Shown here: piece by piece, positions 1 through 7,736 of the stretch
Layout of the letters: the number at the start of each line of letters is the position of its first letter
How positions within the stretch are numbered: position 1 is the first letter of the stretch
Assembly (NCBI GenBank): GCA_041498815.1
Contig: JBGQJC010000006.1
Coordinates: forward strand, 12,470 to 76,469
From: DATDPM01 sp041498815
GTDB lineage: Bacteria; Pseudomonadota; Alphaproteobacteria; DATDPM01
Direction: 5' to 3'
Length of the DNA stretch: 64,000 nucleotides
Program-made: the position numbers and the translations under genes
The notes under the pieces: generated by a model
Databases searched by the model: none
What the model saw: only the letters and a program-made list of their open reading frames with translations
Told to the model about the DNA's origin: nothing

Positions 1-293
1 CCCAGTCCCGAGGCTATTTCATGGGCCACGCGTGCCTGATACAGGGCGCCGCGAACGGCGAAATCGATCAGTTCCTGATGGCGCTCGCGCCGCGTCTTGC
101 CGCGATAGATCTGGGGGACGAAGGTGCCGTCCTGGTCGTAGGAATCGGCGTTCACTCCGGAAAACGTCCCGACCCCGCCGCACGCCGCCCAGGGGCCGGA
201 GCTTTCCCCGTTCGAGACCGAGATGCCCTTGCCGCCTTCGATGAGCGGCAGAACCTCGCGCCCCGAAAATAGGATCGAATTCAGAGGCTTCAT
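1..293 (-). CDS. Nitronate monooxygenase-like flavoprotein (5' part only)
   Basis: The reverse strand from ATG at 293 reads MKPLNSILFSGREVLPLIEG and continues GGKGISVSNGESSGPWAACGGVGTFSGVNADSYDQDG before leaving the window at about residue 97. The VLPLIEGGKGISVSNG and GGVGTFSGVNADSYD stretches resemble the start of the long alphaproteobacterial nitronate monooxygenase (2-nitropropane dioxygenase) proteins, FMN-dependent TIM barrels. Assignment is by remembered similarity; FMN-binding and catalytic residues lie outside the window, so substrate cannot be judged. It is on the same strand as pnp, 173 nt downstream, with a hairpin between them. The plus-strand open frame over the same bases looks like a shadow. 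Confidence 0.6.
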   Translation of the reverse strand, partial: MKPLNSILFSGREVLPLIEGGKGISVSNGESSGPWAACGGVGTFSGVNADSYDQDGTFVPQIYRGKTRRERHQELIDFAVRGALYQARVAHEIASGL

Positions 294-421
294 CTGGTGC
301 CTCCCGCCTTAAACTTGTCGGCCGCGGTCATTCGTTACCACGGCCACGCCTGCCCGCAAGGCCCGCCCCCACCGCCTAATAGCCCTATATGGGGCGGGGC
401 GGCAATGGCGACTAGGCCCCC

Positions 422-457
422 CAGGGGCACGAAATCCGCACGGATTTTTCACCCCTG
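422..457 (-). terminator. Bipartite hairpin downstream of pnp
   Basis: Two nested inverted repeats share one axis: CAGGGG (422-427) pairs with CCCCTG (452-457) and AAATCC (432-437) pairs with GGATTT (442-447), with a GCAC loop and 4-nt internal loops. It begins about 10 nt after the pnp stop. No long U-tract follows on the minus strand, so it may be a processing or stability hairpin rather than a clean intrinsic terminator. Confidence 0.5.
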
Positions 458-466
458 TCCGGACGG

Positions 467-2578
467 TCATGCGGGCTTGGTCAGATCCTGGCCGGTGTGC
501 TGGTCGACCGCCTTCATGCTGAGCTTGACCTTGCCCCGGTCGTCCATGCCCAAGACCTTGACGCTCACGATGTCGCCCTCCTTGACCACTTCGGAGACCG
601 TCTTGGGGCGCCCCGGCCCCAGTTCGCTGATATGGACCAGGCCGTCTCTAGGTCCGAGGAAATTCACGAAGGCGCCGAAGTCGACGACTTTCACCACCTT
701 GCCTTTGTAGATCGCGCCGATCTCCGGCTCGGCGACGATGTTGCGGATCCAGTCGATCGCGGCCTGGCTGGCCGCGCCGTCGACCGCCGCAACTTTGACC
801 GTGCCGTCGTCTTCGATGTCGATCTTGGCCCCGGTCTTTTCGGTGATCTCGCGGATGACCTTGCCCCCGGTGCCGATGATTTCGCGGATCTTGTCCTTGG
901 GCACGGTGATGACGGTGATGCGCGGAGCGTGCTGCGACAGATCCTGGCGCGCGGTATCCAGGGCTTTGCTCATTTCGCCGAGGATATGCATGCGCCCGTC
1001 ACGCGCCTGGGCAAGCGCGGTTTGCATGATCTCGCGGGTGATGCTGGTGATCTTGATGTCCATCTGGAGCGAAGTGACGCCGTTTTCGGAACCCGCCACC
1101 TTGAAATCCATGTCGCCCAGATGGTCCTCGTCGCCCAAAATGTCCGAGAGCACCGCGTGGCCGGATTCTTCTTTGATGAGGCCCATGGCGATGCCGGCGA
1201 CGGGCCGCGTGATCGGTACGCCCGCATCCATGAGCGAGAGCGAGGTGCCGCAAACGGTCGCCATCGAGGACGAGCCGTTCGATTCCGTGATCTCGGAAAC
1301 CACCCGGGTGGTATAGGGAAAATCGGTTTTGGCGGGCAATACCGGGCGCACCGCCCGCCAGGCAAGCTTGCCATGGCCGACTTCGCGCCGCCCGGTGAAA
1401 CCGAACCGGCCCACTTCGCCCACCGAGAACGGCGGGAAATTGTAATGCAGGAGGAAATGCTCGCGGTATTCGCCATCCAAGGCGTCGACGATCTGCTCGT
1501 CCTGGCCGGTGCCGAGCGTGGTGACGACCAGCGCCTGGGTTTCGCCGCGGGTGAACAGGGCGCTGCCGTGGGCCCGCGGCAGGAACCCGACTTCGCAGAT
1601 GATGGGACGGATGTCGGCGGTAGCGCGCCCGTCGATGCGCTTTCCGGTCGCCAGGATATTTCCGCGCACGATGTCCTGTTCGAGGTTCTTGAACAGGCCC
1701 GGCACGAGATCGGCGTCGAGGGATTCGGCCGCAATCGTTTCCAGCGCCTTGGTCTTGACCGCCGCGATCTTCTCGTGGCGGAGCTGCTTCTCGGTCACGG
1801 CATAAGCGGCGCGGAGTTCTTTTTCGGCGAGCTCGCGCAGGCGCGCATTCACCCGGTCCGTGCCCTCGGGCGCCTTGGGCAGGTCCCAGGGCGCTTTGGC
1901 GCAGTCTTCGGCAAGCTGGATAATGAGATTGATGACGTCTTGCATCTTCTCGTGGCCGAAAGTGACGGCGCCCAGCATCACCTCTTCGGAAAGCTCTTTC
2001 GCTTCCGATTCGACCATGAGCACGCCTGCCCCGGTGCCGGCCAGCACCAAATCGAGCTCGCTGTTCGCCATCTCGTCCACTTGCGGATTGAGCTCGTATT
2101 CGCCGGCGACGTAACCGACGCGGCAGCCCGCGATCGGCCCCAGGAACGGAATTCCGGAAATGGTGAGCGCGGCGGAGGCGCCGATCAGCGCCACGACGTC
2201 GGGGTCGTTCTCGAGATCGTGCGAGAGGACCATGCAGATGACCTGGGTTTCGTTGCGAAACTCGGCGGGAAACAGCGGCCGGATCGGCCGGTCGATGAGG
2301 CGCGAGGTGAGCGTCTCTTTTTCCGAAGGCCGGCCTTCGCGCTTGAAAAAGCCGCCGGGAATCTTTCCCGCGGCATAGGTCTTTTCGATGTAATTGACGG
2401 TGAGCGGGAAGAAATCTATGCCCAGTTTCGGAGTCTTCGCGGCGACCACGGTGCACAGCACGGTGGTACCGCCGTAGGTCGCGACCACGGCGCCGTCGGC
2501 CTGGCGGGCGACCTTGCCCGACTCAAGAACCAGTTGGCGTCCGCCCCATGTGATCTCCTTGCGCGTTACGTTAAACAT
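467..2578 (-). CDS. pnp: Polyribonucleotide nucleotidyltransferase (PNPase)
   Basis: PNPase degrades RNA 3' to 5' by phosphorolysis and can add tails; it is a trimer and part of the degradosome. The 703-residue protein has the family layout: two RNase PH-like barrels (about 10-215 and 310-545) with a helical linker, a KH domain with GTGG (EIIGTGGKVIREI) and a C-terminal S1 domain (KGKVVKVVDFGAFVNF). I start at ATG 2578 (MFNVTRKEITWGG), behind AGGAAAGGTGG; a GTG four codons upstream has no well-placed ribosome site. It is the last gene of the rpsO-pnp end of the nusA operon, behind a 212-nt structured leader. Confidence 0.97.
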   Translation of the reverse strand: MFNVTRKEITWGGRQLVLESGKVARQADGAVVATYGGTTVLCTVVAAKTPKLGIDFFPLTVNYIEKTYAAGKIPGGFFKREGRPSEKETLTSRLIDRPIRPLFPAEFRNETQVICMVLSHDLENDPDVVALIGASAALTISGIPFLGPIAGCRVGYVAGEYELNPQVDEMANSELDLVLAGTGAGVLMVESEAKELSEEVMLGAVTFGHEKMQDVINLIIQLAEDCAKAPWDLPKAPEGTDRVNARLRELAEKELRAAYAVTEKQLRHEKIAAVKTKALETIAAESLDADLVPGLFKNLEQDIVRGNILATGKRIDGRATADIRPIICEVGFLPRAHGSALFTRGETQALVVTTLGTGQDEQIVDALDGEYREHFLLHYNFPPFSVGEVGRFGFTGRREVGHGKLAWRAVRPVLPAKTDFPYTTRVVSEITESNGSSSMATVCGTSLSLMDAGVPITRPVAGIAMGLIKEESGHAVLSDILGDEDHLGDMDFKVAGSENGVTSLQMDIKITSITREIMQTALAQARDGRMHILGEMSKALDTARQDLSQHAPRITVITVPKDKIREIIGTGGKVIREITEKTGAKIDIEDDGTVKVAAVDGAASQAAIDWIRNIVAEPEIGAIYKGKVVKVVDFGAFVNFLGPRDGLVHISELGPGRPKTVSEVVKEGDIVSVKVLGMDDRGKVKLSMKAVDQHTGQDLTKPA

Positions 2579-2630
2579 TCTCTTTTCCACCTTTCCTGCG
2601 AGACTGCCCTATGCAGGCCCGCGTCCAATG

Positions 2631-2676
2631 CGGCCGCCCGATGCGGCCGTCTTTTGCCGCGCCCCGATGGCGCGGC
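2631..2676 (-). promoter_or_regulatory. Tandem hairpins in the pnp leader
   Basis: Two adjacent perfect stem-loops lie in the transcribed pnp leader. GCCGCGCC (2656-2663) pairs with GGCGCGGC (2669-2676), and CGGCCGC (2631-2637) pairs with GCGGCCG (2643-2649). Both have the same 5-nt loop, CCGAT on the plus strand. The position matches the E. coli pnp leader, whose stem-loop is cut by RNase III and allows PNPase autoregulation; the analogy is inference. Confidence 0.55.
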
Positions 2677-2687
2677 CCTAACACTCA

Positions 2688-2724
2688 ATAAAAACCCCGC
2701 GGCTGACCGGCACGGCCCGCCGCA
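2688..2724 (-). terminator. Terminator/attenuator between rpsO and pnp
   Basis: On the minus strand GCGGC (2723-2719) and GCCGC (2703-2699) close a GC-rich loop followed by GGGG and TTTTTATT (2694-2687). It lies 67-100 nt past the rpsO stop. E. coli has an rpsO terminator in the same place that lets a fraction of transcripts into pnp. The stem is short, so strength is uncertain. Confidence 0.5.
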
Positions 2725-2790
2725 CTTTCATTCCGATTTTTCCACGAATGGGATTCATCAACGCGCCGCGCGAATGCCGCGGCCGCACCG

Positions 2791-3060
2791 TTAACGGCGC
2801 AAGCCCAAGCGCTGGAGCAACTGGTTGTAGCGCTCTTCGTTCTTGCGCTTGAGATAGTCGAGTAAGCGGCGGCGCGCGCCCACCATGACGAGCAGGCCCC
2901 GGCGCGAATGAAAATCCTTGTCGTGGGAGTTCAAATGTTCGGTCAGGCTCTTGATCCGTTCCGAGAGAATCGCGACCTGGACCTCGGGCGAACCGGTGTC
3001 GCCTTCCTTATTCGCAAAATCTTTGATGATTTCGAGCTTGCGCCCGGCGGTGACCGACAT
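2791..3060 (-). CDS. rpsO: 30S ribosomal protein S15
   Basis: S15 is a primary 16S rRNA-binding protein of the small-subunit platform. The 89-residue product (MSVTAGRKLEIIKDFANKEG) carries the family core GDTGSPEVQVAILSERI and LNSHDKDFHSRRGLLVMVGRR-type basic region, ending LLQRLGLRR. Start at 3060 gives the usual S15 length and has AGGATG 6-9 nt upstream; the ATG three codons earlier overlaps that ribosome site. It lies 17 nt downstream of truB, as in the common truB-rpsO-pnp order. Confidence 0.98.
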   Translation of the reverse strand: MSVTAGRKLEIIKDFANKEGDTGSPEVQVAILSERIKSLTEHLNSHDKDFHSRRGLLVMVGARRRLLDYLKRKNEERYNQLLQRLGLRR

Positions 3061-3077
3061 GTCGTGCATCCTAGTCT

Positions 3078-4001
3078 TTAAAAATTGAAAACCCGGACCG
3101 GCTTGAGCCGCCCGCGATCGAAACGTGCCACCGCGACCGGTTTCCCGTTCGCCATGGCGCAGACCGAAATCCCGGGAACAAGCCCGCCCAAGCGGCCCAC
3201 ATCGCAGGCCCGAAGCAGGGGAACGGATTGGCCGCTCCGCAAACTGCGGGCCTCGCCCTCCGACAGGGCCAGCGCCGGGATGCCGTCCAGCGCGGTCTCG
3301 ACCGGAAGGAGGCTATTAAAAGCGGCGGCACTATGCCCCAGGGCCTCAAGGGAATCTAGCGAAATCGCTTGATTTTCCGTGAAGGGACCGACCGCCGTGC
3401 GCCGCAATTCCACGATATGGGCGAAGGTGTTAAGGGCCATCCCCAGATCGCGGGCAAGCGAGCGCATATAGGCCCCCTTACCGCAGATGACCTCGAAGCA
3501 GGCATGGTCCGGATCCGGGCCAGCGGCAAGCGTGATCCGTTCGATCAAAACGGTGCGGGGAGCGAGCTCGAAATCCACATCCGCCCGCGCCAGCGCGTAG
3601 GCCCGCCGCCCTTCCACCTTAACCGCCGAGAAGCGGGGCGGAATCTGGAGTATCTCGCCGGTAAAAGCGGGCAGTACGGATTCGATCTCGGATTCGCTCG
3701 GGCGCTTCGCGCTTGTTTGCGTCACCTCGCCTTCGGCGTCATCGGTGGTGCGGGCGATGCCCCATCGAAGCATGAAGCGGTAGGATTTCGTTCCGTCCAT
3801 CTCGAAAGCGACGGTCTTGGTCGCTTCGCCCAAAGCCACCGGCAGCACGCCGGTCGCCAACGGGTCGAGCGTACCCCCGTGGCCCGCCTTCGCGGCATTG
3901 AGCGCCCGGCGCACGCGCGAGACCACCTTGGTCGAGGTGACGCCCTTCGGCTTGTCGATGACGATCCAACCGTGGACGGGCTCGCCCTTGCGCTTACCCA
4001 T
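3078..4001 (-). CDS. truB: tRNA pseudouridine(55) synthase
   Basis: TruB makes pseudouridine 55 in the T-loop of tRNAs and also helps tRNA folding. The 307-residue protein begins MGKRKGEPVHGWIVIDKPKG and has the catalytic motif HGGTLDPLATGVLP with the nucleophile Asp at residue 46, followed by KSYRF and the C-terminal PUA-like region. Its start overlaps the last codons of rbfA by 8 nt, indicating translational coupling inside the nusA operon. Confidence 0.97.
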   Translation of the reverse strand: MGKRKGEPVHGWIVIDKPKGVTSTKVVSRVRRALNAAKAGHGGTLDPLATGVLPVALGEATKTVAFEMDGTKSYRFMLRWGIARTTDDAEGEVTQTSAKRPSESEIESVLPAFTGEILQIPPRFSAVKVEGRRAYALARADVDFELAPRTVLIERITLAAGPDPDHACFEVICGKGAYMRSLARDLGMALNTFAHIVELRRTAVGPFTENQAISLDSLEALGHSAAAFNSLLPVETALDGIPALALSEGEARSLRSGQSVPLLRACDVGRLGGLVPGISVCAMANGKPVAVARFDRGRLKPVRVFNF

Positions 4002-4404
4002 CGTCCTCGTCCTTGCTCTTTTCAGTATCCAGCTGTGCCAGATCCTGGCGTACGTGGGGGCGGCGAAGAATGGAATCTATTTTGCTCGCCTGTTCGAAAG
4101 ACGTGTCCGGGGCGAATGCCAGCTGGGGCGCGTACCGGAGTTGCACGGCGGAAGCGACCTGGGCGCGGAAGAAGGGTGCCGCGCGATTGAGGGCCGCGAC
4201 GATCGCGGAAGCCTCGCCCCCGCCCAACGGCGTCACGAAAACGGCGGCGTGGCGGAGATCCGGCGACAGCCTCACCTCGGTCACGGTCACGGGAACGTCC
4301 CGCAGCTCCGGGTCCTTCATCGCGCCGCGCTCGATCAAGTTTGCCAGCGCATGGCGGATTTCTTCGCCGACGCGAAGCTGGCGCTGGGAGGGGGCTCGTG
4401 TCAT
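3994..4404 (-). CDS. rbfA: 30S ribosome-binding factor A
   Basis: RbfA is a single-KH-domain factor needed for late 30S maturation and cold adaptation. The 136-residue protein shows the family pattern: N-terminal QRQLRVGEEIRHALANLI, then VTVTEVRLSPDLRHAAVFVTPLGG and APQLAFAPDTSFEQASKIDSIL. The C-terminus has a short acidic/lysine tail (EKSKDEDDG). It sits 40 nt after infB and overlaps truB by 8 nt. Confidence 0.96.
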   Translation of the reverse strand: MTRAPSQRQLRVGEEIRHALANLIERGAMKDPELRDVPVTVTEVRLSPDLRHAAVFVTPLGGGEASAIVAALNRAAPFFRAQVASAVQLRYAPQLAFAPDTSFEQASKIDSILRRPHVRQDLAQLDTEKSKDEDDG

Positions 4405-4444
4405 GGGATCCTCTCGCGCGCCGCGGGCGACGACGGTCCGCGGG

Positions 4445-7066
4445 CTAAATCGTGCGCGCTATCTCTTGCAGTTCGAAGCACTCGATCACGTCGCCCTGCT
4501 GGATGTCTTGGTAGTTTTCGATACCGATGCCGCATTCGAAACCTTCCTTGACTTCCTTAACCTCGTCCTTGAAGCGGCGCACCGTTCCGATGCTGCCTTC
4601 AAACACCACCACCGAATCGCGCAAGAGCCGCATCTTCGCGCCCCGGCGCACCACGCCTTCGGTCACCATACAGCCGGCGATCTTGCCGACTTTGGTGATG
4701 GTGAAGACCTCGCGCACCTCGGCAGAGCCGAGCGCGGTCTCCTTGATCGTCGGCGAGAGCATGCCCGAAAGCGCCGCCTTGATCTCGTTGACGATGTCGT
4801 AAATGACCGAGTAGTAGCGGATTTCGACACCGTCGCGCCTGGCCAGCTCGCGCGCCTGAGCGTTCGCCCGAACATTGAATCCCAGGATCACGGCGTGGCT
4901 GGCGGCGGCGAGCGTCACGTCCGATTCGTTGATGCCGCCGACCCCGGCGTGGAGCACGCGGACTTTGACTTCTTTCGTCTCCAGCTTATCGAGGCTGCCG
5001 ACGATGGCTTCCAGCGACCCTTGCACGTCGGCCTTGACCACGATCGGAAGCTCTTTGGCCTCGCCCGCCTGAATCGCCGTGATCATCTCCTCGATGGTGC
5101 CCCGGGCACCGGCGATATGCTGCAGGCCGCGGGTCTGGCGCTCGCGGTAAGAAACGATTTCCCGCGCGCGCGCCTCGTCTTCGACCACCACGAAATCGTC
5201 GCCCGCGGACGGCGTACCGCTGAGCCCCAGGACCTCGACCGGCACGGAAGAGCCGGCGGATTCGATGGACTCGCCGCGGTCATCGATGAGCGCCCGCACC
5301 CGGCCCCATTCCGAGCCGGTGATGAAAATGTCGCCCAATTTGAGGGTGCCGCGCTGAACCAGGACGGTTGCGACCGGGCCGCGCCCGCGCTCCAGCTTGG
5401 CTTCGATCACCACGCCTTCGGCCGCACGGTCGGGATTGGACGAGAGCTCGAGGACTTCGGACTGGAGCAGGATCGCTTCTTCGAGCTTGTCCAGATTGGT
5501 CTTTTCCTTCGCCGAGACTTCGACGCTCAACACGTCGCCGCCCATGGTTTCCAATACGATGCCGTGCTGCAGAAGTTCGGTGCGTACGCGCTGGGGATTG
5601 GCGTCGTGTTTGTCGATCTTGTTGATGGCGACGATGATGGGGACCTTGGCCGCCTGGGCGTGGTGAATCGCCTCGACCGTCTGCTCCTTCACGCCGTCGT
5701 CGGCGGCCACCACCAACACCACGATGTCCGTGACGTTGGCGCCCCGCGCCCGCATCGCCGAGAACGCCTCGTGGCCCGGGGTATCGAGGAAGGTGATGTG
5801 CGCCCCCGATTTGAGCGTGACCTGGTAGGCGCCGATGTGCTGGGTGATGCCGCCGGCCTCGCCGCTTACGACATCGCTTTCACGCAACGCATCCAGGAGC
5901 GAGGTCTTGCCGTGATCGACGTGGCCCATGACCGTGACCACGGGGGCTCGCGGCTGCAAGAGAGCCGGATCGTCATCCGCCGTCTTGAGGCCGATTTCAA
6001 CGTCCGCTTCGCTCACGCGCTTCGCGCGGTGACCGAATTCGTTCACCACCAACTCGGCGGTGTCGGCGTCGATCACCTGGGTGATCGTCACCATGACGTC
6101 GAGCTTCATCAGCGCCTTGACCACGTCGGCGCCGCGCACGGCCATGCGATTGGCGAGCTCCTGAACCGTGATCGATTCCGGTATCACCACGTCGCGGGTG
6201 ATCTTTTTGGCGGGCTCCGCGACGTGAGTCTCGCGCGCCTTCTGCTTCTCTTTCTCGCGCGCGCGGCGCAGCGCGGCCATGCTGCGCATCCGCTCCTGGG
6301 CGCCGCCTTCGAGCGCCTGGGCGATGGTGAGCTTGCCTTCGCGCCGGCGCGGCTCGGCGCGCTTGGGAGCGGGATGGCGCAGCGCCGCGGCGCGGCCGCG
6401 GCGGATTTTCGCCGCTTCATCGCCTTCGTCCTCTATCTCCGGCTCGGGCGTGAGCTTTGCTTCCACGGCTTCGGCACGGGCGGACGGTCTCTTCGGCTCC
6501 TCTTTTTCCTTGGCAAGGCGGCGCGCTTCTTCCTCCGCGGCGAGCTTGGCCGACGCCTCGGCCTCGACCTCGCGGCGCAGTTCGTCGGCCGCAAGCGCAC
6601 GCGACTCTTCTTCTTCGGCGCGGCGTTGCTCATCCTCGACTTCATTGACGCGGTGCTTGAGGTCGGTTTCGGCGCGCTTGCGCGTTTCGGCCGCTTCGGC
6701 CCGCGCGCCGTGAACCGCCCGGGTGCGGGCTTCCTTTTCTTCGTTCGTCAGGGCGCGCAAAGTGGCCGGGCGCCGGGACAGCGTTGCGGTTTCGGTTTTT
6801 TCGGCCTGCGGAACGACCTCGGCCACGGCCGGGGGCGGCGGTTCGAACAGAACCTGGGCGGGCCCGCGCGGAACCTCCCGCATCGTCCCGCCTTCGCCGG
6901 CGGCGTAGGTGCGCTTGCGCTTGACCTCGACCGTCACGGTGCGCGAGCGGCCGTGGGAAAAGCTTTGGCGGATCTGGCCGGTCTCGACGGTCTTTCTCAA
7001 TTCGAGCCGGCCGGGCCGGTCGAGACTGCGCGGTGACTTGCGTTCCTGTTCCTTACTGCTGGTCAT
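4445..7066 (-). CDS. infB: Translation initiation factor IF-2
   Basis: IF-2 is the GTPase that places initiator tRNA on the 30S subunit and promotes subunit joining. The 873-residue protein has an IF2 N-terminal motif (RPGRLELRKTVETGQIRQSFSHGR), a long charged alanine/glutamate/arginine-rich linker (about 60-300), an IF2_N domain (DVVIPESITVQELANRM), and the G domain with GHVDHGKTS, DTPGHEAF and NKID. Domains III and IV follow. I choose ATG 7066 (MTSSKEQERKSP), preceded by GAAGG, over a GTG 15 codons upstream; it matches the start of other alphaproteobacterial IF-2 proteins. The start overlaps the end of ylxR by 14 nt. Confidence 0.96.
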   Translation of the reverse strand: MTSSKEQERKSPRSLDRPGRLELRKTVETGQIRQSFSHGRSRTVTVEVKRKRTYAAGEGGTMREVPRGPAQVLFEPPPPAVAEVVPQAEKTETATLSRRPATLRALTNEEKEARTRAVHGARAEAAETRKRAETDLKHRVNEVEDEQRRAEEEESRALAADELRREVEAEASAKLAAEEEARRLAKEKEEPKRPSARAEAVEAKLTPEPEIEDEGDEAAKIRRGRAAALRHPAPKRAEPRRREGKLTIAQALEGGAQERMRSMAALRRAREKEKQKARETHVAEPAKKITRDVVIPESITVQELANRMAVRGADVVKALMKLDVMVTITQVIDADTAELVVNEFGHRAKRVSEADVEIGLKTADDDPALLQPRAPVVTVMGHVDHGKTSLLDALRESDVVSGEAGGITQHIGAYQVTLKSGAHITFLDTPGHEAFSAMRARGANVTDIVVLVVAADDGVKEQTVEAIHHAQAAKVPIIVAINKIDKHDANPQRVRTELLQHGIVLETMGGDVLSVEVSAKEKTNLDKLEEAILLQSEVLELSSNPDRAAEGVVIEAKLERGRGPVATVLVQRGTLKLGDIFITGSEWGRVRALIDDRGESIESAGSSVPVEVLGLSGTPSAGDDFVVVEDEARAREIVSYRERQTRGLQHIAGARGTIEEMITAIQAGEAKELPIVVKADVQGSLEAIVGSLDKLETKEVKVRVLHAGVGGINESDVTLAAASHAVILGFNVRANAQARELARRDGVEIRYYSVIYDIVNEIKAALSGMLSPTIKETALGSAEVREVFTITKVGKIAGCMVTEGVVRRGAKMRLLRDSVVVFEGSIGTVRRFKDEVKEVKEGFECGIGIENYQDIQQGDVIECFELQEIARTI

Positions 7067-7718
7067 GTACCTTCGACTTTCGTCTACGGTTTCCGATTCT
7101 TTCCGAGCCACAGGGTTGGGTGCGGAAACCAGAAAGGCGCGCCGTTTCCCGATGCAGCATCAGGGCGAGTTTTCCGCCCCTCACGGCCACATGGACCGTA
7201 TGCTCGCGCCCCAATCCCGCCGCCATTTCATCGGCGCGCAGCACCGTGGTAACCGGCGTATCGCCGGCAAGCGCGCGAAGCTTGCGGCGGCCGTCTTCGG
7301 CCCCGTCGCTGGCCGCGAACAGCAGGCCGCATTTTCCCGCCCGCAGCCAGGCCCGCACCTTTTCGAAGCCGTAGGTAGCCGCACCGGCCCGCCGGGCAAG
7401 CCCCAAAAGATCGCAGCAGCGCCGCGCCAGCAGCGCCTCCACCTGATCGGCGAGATCGGCCGGCACTTCCACGGAAGCGCGCGCGGCCTTGGCGAACAGC
7501 CCTTTGCCGCAAGCCGCGGCCACTATATCCCGCCTTGCCGTCAACCACAAACCCCGCCCCGGAAGCCGTTCCCTAATATCGGGAACGACGGCACCCTGAG
7601 GCGACACGACGAAGCGCAACAACTCGGCCTTCGGGCGCGAAGTCCCGGTCACGATGCAGCGTCGCATCGTTGCCTCGTCTTTGCCGCCCGTGGGTTCGAC
7701 GTGTTCCGCCAAGTGCAT
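7053..7718 (-). CDS. YlxR-domain / L7Ae-like RNA-binding fusion protein
   Basis: The 221-residue product has an N-terminal YlxR (DUF448) domain (about 18-95) with RRCIVTGTSRPKAELLRFV and the GRG motif of PGRGLWLTARRD. A second domain (about 95-195) resembles the L7Ae/YlxQ fold (LARRAGAATYGFEKVRAWL, KCGLLFAASDGAEDGRRKL). In Firmicutes these two are separate neighbouring genes between nusA and infB; in alphaproteobacteria the fused form is usual. A role in RNA binding or ribosome assembly is inferred from fold and context. The C-terminal 20 residues are basic. It starts 18 nt after nusA. Confidence 0.88.
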   Translation of the reverse strand: MHLAEHVEPTGGKDEATMRRCIVTGTSRPKAELLRFVVSPQGAVVPDIRERLPGRGLWLTARRDIVAAACGKGLFAKAARASVEVPADLADQVEALLARRCCDLLGLARRAGAATYGFEKVRAWLRAGKCGLLFAASDGAEDGRRKLRALAGDTPVTTVLRADEMAAGLGREHTVHVAVRGGKLALMLHRETARLSGFRTQPCGSERIGNRRRKSKVHDQQ

Positions 7719-7736
7719 CGCGTATCGGCTCCGGTT

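Noticed and set aside
497..2794. 765-codon open frame on the plus strand opposite pnp
   Set aside because: Shadow of pnp: GC-rich third positions keep the antisense frame open; its sequence is Asp/Arg/His-rich with no domain.
4013..7036. 1007-codon plus-strand frame opposite rbfA and infB
   Set aside because: Antisense shadow of the repetitive IF-2 linker; no ribosome site and biased composition.
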